A DNA stretch of 7,805 nt from Desulfovibrio sp. (GTDB taxonomy: Bacteria; Desulfobacterota; Desulfovibrionia; Desulfovibrionales; Desulfovibrionaceae). The stretch is taken from contig JAITDR010000092.1 of the NCBI GenBank assembly GCA_031282465.1, positions 1-7,805 on the forward strand, given 5' to 3'. This document shows positions 1 through 7,300 of the stretch, in pieces (the first letter of the stretch is position 1; every line of letters starts with the position of its first letter). The position numbers and the translations under genes are program-made. The notes beneath the pieces are model-generated. The model did not search any database and was not told where the DNA came from. It saw only the letters and a list, made by a program, of their open reading frames with translations.

Positions 1-350
1 TCTCCGCGCAATTTCACGTCAACGACAACCGCAGCCTGGACGAAGTCGTCGCCTGGCTCATGCGCCTCGGCCACATCCCCAGCTTCTGCACCGCCTGCTA
101 CCGCGAAGGGCGCACCGGCGACCGTTTCATGGCCCTCTGCAAGTCCGGGCAAATCCTGAACTGTTGTCATCCCAACGCGCTCATGACCCTCAAGGAATAC
201 CTCATGGACTATGCCGGGCCGGAAAGCCGGGCGCTGGGCGATCCATTGATCGCCGCCGAACTGACGAAGATTCCGAGTGAAAAAATCCGCACCATGGTCA
301 CCGGCCGGCTGAAAGACATAGAAAACGGCAGCCGGGATTTCCGGGTGTAA
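1..350 (+). CDS. hydG: HydG, [FeFe]-hydrogenase maturase (tyrosine lyase), C-terminal end only
   Basis: This is the last part of a gene that enters from the left edge; codons are in phase from base 3 and the stop is TAA at 348-350, so about 115 residues are visible. HydG is a radical-SAM enzyme that cleaves tyrosine to supply the CO and CN ligands of the hydrogenase H-cluster, acting in the cytoplasm with HydE and HydF. The radical-SAM core lies outside the window. What is seen is the HydG-specific C-terminal segment IPSFCTACYREGRTGDRFM, with a CX2CX22C cysteine pattern (codons at bases 87, 96 and 165) that binds the auxiliary iron-sulfur cluster. The next residues, PNALMTLKEYLMDYA, also match the family. 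The third cysteine is one of a Cys-Cys pair (codons 162 and 165); the 165 codon fits the X22 spacing. hydF follows after 21 bases on the same strand, so the two are almost certainly one operon. Identification is from remembered family motifs, without a search. Confidence 0.93.
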   Translation, partial: SAQFHVNDNRSLDEVVAWLMRLGHIPSFCTACYREGRTGDRFMALCKSGQILNCCHPNALMTLKEYLMDYAGPESRALGDPLIAAELTKIPSEKIRTMVTGRLKDIENGSRDFRV

Positions 351-359
351 GAGAAGTTC

Positions 360-365
360 AAGGAA
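360..365 (+). promoter_or_regulatory. Ribosome binding site of hydF, decides the start
   Basis: AAGGAA at 360-365 lies six bases before the ATG at 372. A TTG codon at 369 directly precedes that ATG in frame, but it is only three bases from the AAGGAA, too close for normal initiation. The ATG at 372 is therefore preferred. Confidence 0.7.
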
Positions 366-371
366 TTTTTG

Positions 372-1571
372 ATGAACGAGACCCCGTCGGGCGAAAGGCC
401 GCATATCGGCTTCTTCGGGCGGCGCAATGCCGGCAAATCCAGCCTGCTCAACGCCGTCGCCGGACAGGAAGTCTCCCTGGTCTCCCCGGTCAAGGGCACG
501 ACTACGGACCCCGTGCGCAAGGCTATGGAACTGCTGCCCCTCGGCCCGGTCATACTTGTGGACACGCCGGGCATGGACGACGAGGGCGAACTGGGCGACC
601 TCAGAGTCAAGCGGGCGGCGCGGGAACTGGCCCGCGCCGATGCGGCGGTGCTTGTGGCGGAGGCCGGTTCCGGGCTGAACGAGGCGGACCGGAAAATCCG
701 CGAACTGTGCGCGGCGCGGCGTCTGCCTCTGATCACGGTGTACAACAAGTGCGATTCGGCGGCGACGCATCCCGAAGCGCGGGAAAACGAACTGTACGTC
801 AGCGCGACGCGCGGCGACAATATAGAAACGCTCAGGGACAGGCTCGCAACCCTTCTGCAAAGCGGAGAAGCGAAGTTCCGGCTGGTCGGGGACCTGCTGC
901 GTCCGACGGATTTCGCCGTCCTGGTGACGCCTATAGACAAGGCCGCGCCCAAAGGCCGGCTTATCCTCCCGCAACAGCAGGCCATACGCGACATTCTGGA
1001 AGCCGACGCCACAGCCGTGGTCGTCAAGGAGCACGAACTGCGGGATACCTTGGCCGCGCTGGGCAAAAAGCCGGCCCTGGTCGTCACCGACAGCCAGGTC
1101 TTTGCCAAGGTGTCGGCCGATACGCCCGAAGATGTCCCCCTGACTTCCTTTTCCATCCTCATGGCCCGCTACAAAGGCATGCTCGACGCCGCCGTGGCGG
1201 GGGTGACGGTTTTGGATGCCCTTGAAGACGGCGACCGGGTGCTGATCTGCGAGGGCTGCACGCACCGCAGGCAGTGCGACGACATAGGCACGGTCAAGCT
1301 GCCGCGCTGGATACGGCAGTATACGGGGAAAAAGCCCGACTTTGCCTTTGCTTCCGGCGGAGAGTTTCCCGAGCGAACGGACTCTGTAAGGCTGGTCGTG
1401 CACTGCGGCGGCTGCATGCTGACCCGGCGAGAAATGCAGTATCGCCGGTCCCTTGCCGAGATGCGGGGCGTCCCGGTCACGAATTACGGGGTGCTGATCG
1501 CCTATATGCAGGGCATTCTGCCGCGCGTCCTGTCCGTATTTCCGTATCTCCGGGAAACGTTGCCCGTATGA
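372..1571 (+). CDS. hydF: HydF, GTPase and scaffold for [FeFe]-hydrogenase maturation
   Basis: HydF (399 aa from ATG 372) is the cytoplasmic scaffold on which the 2Fe subcluster made by HydE and HydG is assembled before transfer to apo-hydrogenase. The N-terminal part is a small GTPase domain. Its P-loop is GRRNAGKS (residues 16-23), the switch threonines are in KGTTTDP, DTPG is at 64-67, NKCD at 125-128, and there is a G5-like SATRG. A dimerisation region follows. The C-terminal cluster-binding domain has CTH (C296, H298) and HCGGC (344-348), matching the family's CxHx(44-53)HCxxC [4Fe-4S] motif with 45 residues between the histidines. Two further cysteines, C293 and C302, flank the CTH. Length is as expected for the family and no key residue is missing. 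It sits 21 bases after hydG and is probably co-transcribed and co-translated with it. TTG at 369 would add one residue and is a less likely start. Confidence 0.97.
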   Translation: MNETPSGERPHIGFFGRRNAGKSSLLNAVAGQEVSLVSPVKGTTTDPVRKAMELLPLGPVILVDTPGMDDEGELGDLRVKRAARELARADAAVLVAEAGSGLNEADRKIRELCAARRLPLITVYNKCDSAATHPEARENELYVSATRGDNIETLRDRLATLLQSGEAKFRLVGDLLRPTDFAVLVTPIDKAAPKGRLILPQQQAIRDILEADATAVVVKEHELRDTLAALGKKPALVVTDSQVFAKVSADTPEDVPLTSFSILMARYKGMLDAAVAGVTVLDALEDGDRVLICEGCTHRRQCDDIGTVKLPRWIRQYTGKKPDFAFASGGEFPERTDSVRLVVHCGGCMLTRREMQYRRSLAEMRGVPVTNYGVLIAYMQGILPRVLSVFPYLRETLPV

Positions 1572-1763
1572 AGCCCGCCCTCAACGCCGTCACAGATATT
1601 TCAGCTTCACTACTGTCGCATCTGCTGCCGGGTAACACCTGTTTTTACGTCTCCGGCGGCCGGGGCGCTGCTCCGAACCCCCGCATTGAGCTGATGCGAA
1701 AATTTATACGTTACACGGTACTACGCTGATTTGTGGGGGAATTCAGGTTGACTGTCGGAAAAA
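1572..1763. other. Convergent intergenic gap between hydF and thyX
   Basis: The two genes face each other here, so a bidirectional terminator would be expected. The only stem found is a small one, CGGGGC/GCTCCG at 1661-1666 and 1670-1675 (six pairs, one G·U in the + sense). No T-run follows it in either direction. The right part (about 1696-1765) is AT-richer than the flanks. No gene, RNA gene or convincing terminator is seen. Confidence 0.5.
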
Positions 1764-2495
1764 TTATGGGGTCGTTGCGGTGCCGCACGGCGAAGTCGCT
1801 TGTTTCGGGAAAAGCGGGGCCGCAACGGCGTTGCGCGGCGGGGCCGGTTCCGGCATGTCCCGCTCGAAAGCGGCGTACAGGTCCGCAAACAGGGCGGGGA
1901 CGCGCCGGTGCATATCCCGCAGGAGCGGCAGCATGAGTTCGCGCATCTGCGGATGCGCGGCCGGAGCGCAGCGCAGTTCAAAAATATGCCGCCATTCCCG
2001 CATGTTGCAGGTAATGACGATTTCCGTTTTCAGGCTGTTGGGCAGAACGCTCCTGGCCTGCTGCGCCGCGGCCCCGGCATCGCGCAGCGCGAAATAGGCC
2101 GCTTCCGCCCGCTGCACGGCATCAAGCCAAATCATGTAGGCCGGTGAACCTTCCGGCCAGAAGCAGGGGCGGATGACCGTGATTTCCCTGCCGAAGCGTT
2201 TTCCCGAATAATCGGCATAGCGCGTGCTTTCCTGGCTGAAGGAAGCGATACGGTGGCGTACCAGCTCATGGCTGACGCCCCTGTCGCAGACGATGTGCGC
2301 CGTAGCGGAGGCATGCTCGATGACGCTGTGATGCCCCGAGCGCACAATCCTCTCCAGAAACGGGGCGGCCGAGTCCGCGCTGATCTTCTCTTCGGACTTG
2401 TAGCAGATGCGGCCGGCAAACTCCAGCCGCCCGAGGATGTCCGGGCCGTCGTCCACGGCAAGTATGCGTGCTGCAGGAGTAATAATTTTCATCAT
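1764..2495 (-). CDS. thyX: ThyX, flavin-dependent thymidylate synthase
   Basis: ThyX converts dUMP to dTMP with methylene-tetrahydrofolate as carbon donor and FAD/NADPH as reductant; it is the alternative to ThyA found in many anaerobes. The family signature RHRxxSxxxxSxR is present as RHRIASFSQESTR (residues 79-91 counted from the second Met), preceded by GHHSVIEHA (53-61). The C-terminal half contains LPNSLKTEIVITCNMREW followed by IFELR, the expected second substrate-binding region. Length of about 242 aa is normal, ending in a Pro/Ala-rich tail beyond the conserved fold. The start is one of two adjacent ATGs (2495 or 2492). The frame stays open much further upstream, but that translation is non-family, Arg/Pro-rich sequence over a hairpin-rich region, so the extension is rejected. 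No Shine-Dalgarno lies directly before the ATG pair; a short upstream ORF overlaps it and may provide coupling. The gene converges on hydF and has no - strand partner in the window. Confidence 0.95.
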   Translation of the reverse strand: MMKIITPAARILAVDDGPDILGRLEFAGRICYKSEEKISADSAAPFLERIVRSGHHSVIEHASATAHIVCDRGVSHELVRHRIASFSQESTRYADYSGKRFGREITVIRPCFWPEGSPAYMIWLDAVQRAEAAYFALRDAGAAAQQARSVLPNSLKTEIVITCNMREWRHIFELRCAPAAHPQMRELMLPLLRDMHRRVPALFADLYAAFERDMPEPAPPRNAVAAPLFPKQATSPCGTATTP

Positions 2496-2518
2496 CGATA
2501 CCGATACGTTTTGAACAT
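2492..2518 (-). CDS. Possible 8-codon leader ORF overlapping the thyX start
   Basis: Reading toward thyX, an ATG at 2518 opens MFKTYRYR and stops at TGA (2494-2492). That TGA lies within the ATGATG of the thyX start: an ATGA overlap with the first ATG and a TGATG overlap with the second. A purine-rich GGAAGAGAG stands a few bases before the leader ATG, whereas no such element directly precedes the thyX ATGs. This arrangement would fit translational coupling. The ORF is very short and could be chance; its frame is also open further upstream. Confidence 0.3.
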   Translation of the reverse strand: MFKTYRYR

Positions 2519-2547
2519 GCTCTCTTCCGGGGAGGTTGCCTGCAGAC

Positions 2548-2742
2548 TCCCGGCAAAGCCGGAAACAGCCGCTCGTAATTCGAACCGACAAAGCAAAACC
2601 GCGTCCACGCGGTTCCGCTTTATCGGCTGCGGCGGGTACGCCTGGCCGGTCCCGTACGCCGGGACGGGGCAACCGACCGGTCGTCGGTCGGAAACAATAC
2701 GTTCGTCGTCGGCAAAAGGCAAATCCGATATTGTCCTTTGCC
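2548..2742 (-). other. Cluster of five stem-loops upstream of thyX (candidate structured leader)
   Basis: Five inverted repeats follow each other in 195 bases. They are TCCCGGC/GCCGGAA (2548-2554, 2558-2564); an 18-base stem at 2586-2603/2608-2625; GTCCCG/CGGGAC (2649-2654, 2660-2665); CCGACCG/CGGTCGG (2673-2679, 2685-2691); and GGCAAA/TTTGCC (2718-2723, 2737-2742). In the first two, positions that mismatch in + strand RNA become G·U pairs in - strand RNA, so structure is better conserved in the thyX direction. None is followed by a T-run on the - strand, so they do not look like terminators. No known riboswitch was recognised and no promoter was identified. Any promoter for thyX would lie at or right of about 2742 if the whole cluster is in its leader. 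Confidence 0.45.
2586..2625 (-). other. 18-bp hairpin, fully paired only in - strand RNA
   Basis: The arms are 2586-2603 and 2608-2625 with a four-base loop. As DNA, or as + strand RNA, there are three mismatches. In - strand RNA all three become G·U wobbles, giving 18 consecutive pairs closed by a UGGA loop. It lies about 90 bases upstream of the thyX start, within the presumed leader. No T-run follows. Confidence 0.6.
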
Positions 2743-2824
2743 GGGCAATCCCGTATTCCCGCCGAACGGGCGCGCTCCCTGCCGCCCGGAGGACGGTGTT
2801 TTTTTACCCCGAAGCTGTTGCTTT

Positions 2825-3112
2825 TTGCGCGACAATCGGCTATGGATTCAGTTGAAGTGATTGTCGTGTAGTTTCCGATGGTGAGGGGCAGAGTGTCGAT
2901 TCCTTCTGAGGCGGGCGGGCGGCATGAAAGTTCAGGTGCAGGAGCTTTTGCTTTCTCGGAAAGCGACGACGGCGCGGGCGGGGAAAAAATACATTCGGCC
3001 CGTTTTTTGCTCACACACAACAAAGCCTGTGTATGGGTTATGCTTCAAGAGTGAGGCGCCTTCCCCGATGCATGCCGGCCCTGATTCCCGTGAGGAGTCG
3101 GGGCTTTTTTTT
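2825..3112 (+). ncRNA. Candidate small RNA or attenuated leader on the + strand
   Basis: Several stems that work in + strand RNA precede the intrinsic terminator at 3078-3112. The first is at 2825-2837/2859-2871, an 8-bp perfect core extended by pairs that include G·U only in the + sense. The second is GCTTTC-TCG-GAAAGC at 2950-2964 with two further pairs outside. A nested pair follows: CTCAC/GTGAG (3010-3014, 3051-3055) enclosing ACACA/TGTGT (3015-3019, 3028-3032). No protein gene on the + strand explains the terminator: hydF ends about 1500 bases earlier, across the opposed thyX. The RNA 5' end and promoter were not found. It could be a free sRNA, or a leader that controls the response-regulator gene at 3220. 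It does not match the cyclic-di-GMP or cobalamin riboswitch consensus as remembered. Confidence 0.3.
3078..3112 (+). terminator. Strong intrinsic terminator upstream of the HD-GYP regulator
   Basis: GCCCTGATTCC (3078-3088) pairs with GGAGTCGGGGC (3094-3104) over 11 positions, two of them G·U in + strand RNA, around a five-base loop, and eight T follow (3105-3112). The wobbles and the T-run both point to + strand function. It lies 107 bases before the ATG at 3220, so the regulator is either transcribed from a promoter inside that gap or by read-through. Confidence 0.85.
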
Positions 3113-3126
3113 CGTTCATTCCGCGC

Positions 3127-3147
3127 ACCGGAAAAAGCGGTTCCGGT
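3127..3147. repeat. Inverted repeat before the HD-GYP regulator gene
   Basis: ACCGGAA (3127-3133) and TTCCGGT (3141-3147) form a perfect 7-bp inverted repeat with a seven-base spacer. It lies between the terminator and the gene start and could be an operator or an mRNA hairpin. No clear -35/-10 pair was recognised around it. Confidence 0.4.
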
Positions 3148-3205
3148 CCCGGGGCAAGCCGCTGTTCCCGACACCGGCCGAGTACGCCTCCGTCGCACAT
3201 GATCC

Positions 3206-3212
3206 GGTGAGG
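3206..3212 (+). promoter_or_regulatory. Ribosome binding site of the HD-GYP regulator
   Basis: GGTGAGG ends seven bases before the ATG at 3220, the expected spacing. It supports that start, which also places the receiver domain's first strand normally from the N terminus. Confidence 0.7.
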
Positions 3213-3219
3213 CATAAGA

Positions 3220-4284
3220 ATGACGAACCGATCCCGCGCATTGGTCATGCTGGTGGACGACAACCGCACCAATCTTATGGTCGGGAAAACGGCGCTGTCT
3301 GAAGACTACTCCGTGCTGACGGCCCCCTCTGCGTTGAAAATGCTGGATGTGCTGCGCTGGAGCAAGCCGGATCTGGTACTGCTTGACGTGGACATGCCGG
3401 AGATGAACGGTTTCGAGGCAATCACAATCCTCAAAGCCGCTCCGGAGACAAGGGATATTCCGGTTATTTTCCTGACCGCCCTGGACGCGCACGACGACGA
3501 ACTGCACGGACTGCAGCTCGGCGCCGTCGATTATATAACGAAACCCTTTGCGCCGCCGTTGTTGCGCAAGCGCGTTGCCCTGCATCTGTTGCTGGAAAAT
3601 CAGAAGCGCGAACTGCAGCACTACAACGACAACCTGCAGGGTATGGTCGAGGCCAAAACAAAGACCATCCTCAAACTGCAGAATAAAATTCTGGCGGCCA
3701 TGGTCGAGATGGTGGAAGGCCGCGACGGCACGACCGGGCAGCACATAGCCAACACGCAACGCTATCTGCGCAGTCTGCTGACGGCCGTCGTCGGCAGGGG
3801 CATCGCGCCGGAGCAGGCCTTCGAGTGGGATGTGGATCTGCTCGTCCAATCCTCTCAACTGCACGATGTAGGCAAAATCGCCGTCAGCGACAATGTTCTC
3901 AAGAAGCCGGGGAAACTGACCCCGGCGGAATTCAACGAAATGAAACAGCACGTGATCTTCGGCGTGGGTTTTATCGAGAGACTCGAAGACGATGAGGGCG
4001 ACAGCCGTTTTTTACACTACGCGAAAACCTTTGCCGCCTTCCACCACGAAAAATGGAACGGCGACGGCTATCCCCACGGTCTTGCCGGGAACGACATTCC
4101 CCTGCTCGGACGCATGATGGCCGTGGCCGATGTGTACGACGCCCTGACCTCGGAGCGCCCCTACAAAAACGCGTTCACTCACGAGGAAGCGCTCAGGATT
4201 ATCGTGGAAGGCAAAGGTGCGCACTTCGACCCGATGCTGGTCGACCTGTTTGAACAGGTATCCGGGAGCTTTATACAAGCGTAG
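3220..4284 (+). CDS. Response regulator with HD-GYP output domain (predicted cyclic-di-GMP phosphodiesterase)
   Basis: This 354-aa cytoplasmic protein starts with a receiver domain (about 7-125). The acidic pair is D13-D14, the phospho-acceptor is D56 in LLDVDMPEMNGF, T86 is the switch residue and K108 lies in ITKPF. A linker helix (about 125-160) joins it to an HD-GYP domain (about 160-350). Conserved elements there are H175, HDVGKI (H215, D216), the KPGKLT segment, H244, HHEKWNGDGYPHGL (H275-H276 and the GYP at 283-285), and VADVYDALTSERPYK. The family hydrolyses cyclic-di-GMP at a di- or tri-iron/metal centre, and some members act on cyclic GMP-AMP. All metal ligands and the GYP triad expected for an active enzyme appear present. 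There is no DNA-binding domain, so the output is enzymatic. The hybrid kinase 68 bases downstream on the same strand is the likely phosphate donor. The terminator ahead of the gene hints at transcriptional control. The signal sensed and the process controlled cannot be read from this gene. Confidence 0.93.
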   Translation: MTNRSRALVMLVDDNRTNLMVGKTALSEDYSVLTAPSALKMLDVLRWSKPDLVLLDVDMPEMNGFEAITILKAAPETRDIPVIFLTALDAHDDELHGLQLGAVDYITKPFAPPLLRKRVALHLLLENQKRELQHYNDNLQGMVEAKTKTILKLQNKILAAMVEMVEGRDGTTGQHIANTQRYLRSLLTAVVGRGIAPEQAFEWDVDLLVQSSQLHDVGKIAVSDNVLKKPGKLTPAEFNEMKQHVIFGVGFIERLEDDEGDSRFLHYAKTFAAFHHEKWNGDGYPHGLAGNDIPLLGRMMAVADVYDALTSERPYKNAFTHEEALRIIVEGKGAHFDPMLVDLFEQVSGSFIQA

Positions 4285-4352
4285 TTCGGAGCGGGAGACG
4301 TCAGGGAAAGGCCGATTTTACTTCATTATTTTGCGCTCACGACGGAAAAAGC

Positions 4353-7300
4353 ATGCCGATCCGTTTCTCCGCCTACCTGCTCGCGCTTTGCCTTATGTGC
4401 CTGTGGCCGCGATACGGCGCGGCCGCTCAGGTGGATTTCAGCCGGGTGGGCTACCGGGATATCCCCGGCGTTACGCTGGAAGAAAAAGAAGCTGTCGAAC
4501 GCCTGCTCGGCAGGCGTTCGTCGTTTGTCTACGGGACTGAACCGGGCATCGGCTGTTATTATCAATCGGACGGCAGGCTGGGGGGCTATGCCGTGTTGCT
4601 GTGCGACTGGCTGAGTACGCTTTTCGGCATACATTTCGCTCCCTCCCTTTATGACCGGAATCAACTGCTGCATGATCTCGCTTCCTTTGAAGTGGATTTC
4701 ACCGGCACCTTGAGCTCGACACCGGAACGCCGGCAGGCCTCGTCGGCCACGTCGGCCCTTTGGGAGCAGTCGCTGCGGTGCATGCGCCTTGCCGATGCCG
4801 CCGACCTCTCGGAGACGGCCGCGTCTCGACCTGTGCGCTACGCCTTTCTCGCCGGATCGGATACCCGTGCACTGGCTGAGGGTTCTCTCAAAAAAACCTT
4901 CGAGGTCGTTTATGCGGACAGCCATGACGCAGCCTACCGTATGCTCAAGGATAAGGTCGTCGATGCCTTTGTGGATAAAGAATCCTATTTTGACACCTAC
5001 AGCGATATTCTTACGGAAGACCTGATGCCGTTTGTGTTTGCGCCCCTTTCTCTTGCGACCCTGAACCCGGAACTTGCACCGCTTATCGCCATAGTACAAA
5101 AAGCTCTCGACAACGGCGCACTTGACTATTTAACAGCTTTCTATAATAAAGGAAGTAAAGATTATATCCGCAATAAATTTATTGCACAATTGTCGTTTGA
5201 GGAAAAAGAGTATGTTTATAGGCATAGTATATACGGAAGTAAGCAACCTATTCTTGTCGGAATGGAATACGATAATTATCCCATTGCCTTTTATAACGAA
5301 CAGGAGAAAGCTTGGCAGGGTTGTGCCCTGGACGTGCTGGCAGAAATCAACAAGCTCACCGGTCTGAATTTCGTCCGTGCTCATCAGGACCCGATCCTGT
5401 GGCCTGTCATGCTGGACATGCTTGAACGTGGAAAATTGTCAATTATAACAGAGCTTATCAAAACACCTGAAAGAGAAGGCAAGTTTTTATGGCCGGAAAA
5501 GCCTTTCATGCAGGATTCTTTCGCACTGGTTTCCCGAAATGACTATCCTAATGTTACGTTATACGATATACGTAATCTTAGAGTAGGTTTGATACAGAAT
5601 GTAGCACCTACTTTTCTCTTCCGAAAATTGTTCCCTGACCACAAGCTGACAAAAGAATATATTGATGTATGGCAGCTTTTTTCCGCTCTGGAACGCGATG
5701 AAGTAGATATGGTCATGAGTACGCAAAACCATTTCAACAGCATGACACATTACATGGAAAAACCCTATTTTAAGATAAATATCGCCTTTAACCAAAACTA
5801 TGAATCCTTTTTTGCCCTCAACAAGTCGGAAACAATCCTCTGTTCGATTATCAGCAAGGCGCTGAACCTGGTCAAGGTTGACGCAATAGCGGAACAATGG
5901 AAAAGGCGTGTATTCGACTATCGCGGCGCGCTGGCCCGCGCACGCATGCCCTATTTGCTCGCCGGGCTGGCGCTTTTTCTCGGCACCATCGGGCTTCTGT
6001 CCGTCATGTTTGTAAAAAGCAGAAGAATCGGCAGAGAACTGGAAGCGGAAGTGGAACAGCGCACCCGCGAACTGCGCCTGCAGACGGTCGCCGCCGAGCG
6101 CGCCGCACAGGCCAAAAGCGAATTTCTTGCCCGCGCCAGCCACGAAATCCGCACGCCGATGAACGCCGTCAGCGGATTGAGCGAACTGGCGCTGCGGGCG
6201 TACGGCACGCCCGCAGCGCTTGAATACATCAAGGGCATAAGCGATGCCGGGACGACTCTGCTGGCCGTTATCAACGACATTCTCGATTTTTCCAAAATCG
6301 AATCCGGCAACCTGCCCCTGCACCCCGCTCCTTACGAAACGGCCTCTCTCCTGAACGATGTACTGACTGTAGTCCGAGCCGGGACGGCAAAGGCCGGCCT
6401 TGAACTGCGCGTGCACATCTCTCCCGACATTCCCCGCTCCATGATCGGCGATGCCGGCCGCATCAGGCAAATCCTGATCAATCTCCTGAGCAATGCCGTG
6501 AAATACACAAAAGACGGCTTTGTCGGATTGTCTGTTTCCTGTGCGCCTGCCGAGGAGCCGGCCGGCTCCGGAACCGAACGCTCCGCAGGGGTCGACGGTA
6601 GACAGGATACTCCGGTTGCGCGCGGCGCAGACTCCGAGCCCGGCTCGAAACGGTCCGGGGAGGCGGACGTGGGAAGCGGCTCCGCACCCGCGGAAGACGC
6701 GGTAAGGCTGACCTTTGCGGTGGAAGACAGCGGCGTCGGCATCCGGCGGAGGGATATGCCCAAACTGTTCGGAGAGTTCACGCGCATCGACGAAAAACGC
6801 AACATCGGCATTGAGGGCACAGGCCTCGGTCTGGCCATAGCCCGCAGCCTGTGCCGGGCCATGGGCGGGGACATCACGGCGCGGAGCGAGTACGGCAAAG
6901 GGTCGGTATTTACGGCCGTCCTGGTCCAAACCGCGGCCGACAGGGCGCCCATGGGCGACATAGCCGGTACGGCCGCCGAGCGACCGGGCGCGTTGCGCGC
7001 CTCCTTCATTGCTCCGGAAGCCGAAGTGCTGGTCGTCGACGATTTGCCCGGCAATCTGCTCGTGGCCCGGGGACTGCTCAATCCCTACCGGATGCGCGTT
7101 ACCGTCTGCCCGAACGGCCGCGAGGCCGTGGAACTGGTGCGGCAGCGCCCCTTCGACCTTGTGCTGATGGATCACATGATGCCCGTGATGGACGGCGTGG
7201 CGGCAACGCACGCCGTCAGGCGCATGGACGAGGAGAGATGCCGTACGCTGCCCGTTGTCGCGCTGACGGCAGGCGACGTATCCGGCATGCGGGAGATGTT

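Noticed and set aside
209..1162. 317-codon - strand frame over hydG/hydF
   Set aside because: It is antisense to two well-identified genes, and its Ser/Arg-rich composition is typical of a reverse-frame shadow.
1640..1680. Short stem and T5 near the end of hydF considered as a terminator
   Set aside because: The T-run precedes rather than follows the stem, so the geometry is wrong for an intrinsic terminator on the + strand. On the - strand the T-run would read as A.
2560..2600. GTTCGAATT on the - strand, resembling a tRNA T-loop
   Set aside because: The T-stem does not pair, and no acceptor stem, anticodon arm or D-arm can be placed around it.
2765..2806. Seven-T run at 2799-2805 considered as a + strand terminator
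   Set aside because: The best preceding stem is only about five pairs, two of them G·U, so it is not convincing.
2253..2855. 200-codon + strand frame opposite the thyX start and leader
   Set aside because: The first part is antisense to conserved thyX sequence and the rest runs through hairpins. There are no motifs, and the composition is erratic.
2496..3023. Upstream extension of the thyX frame to an ATG at 3023 (419 codons in total)
   Set aside because: The extra N-terminal part has no ThyX similarity that I recognise, covers the hairpin cluster and the + strand leader, and would nearly double the family length. The adjacent ATGs at 2495/2492 fit the family start.
2932..3951. 339-codon - strand frame over the HD-GYP gene
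   Set aside because: It is antisense to the receiver and HD-GYP motifs and runs through the + strand terminator. No domain is recognisable.
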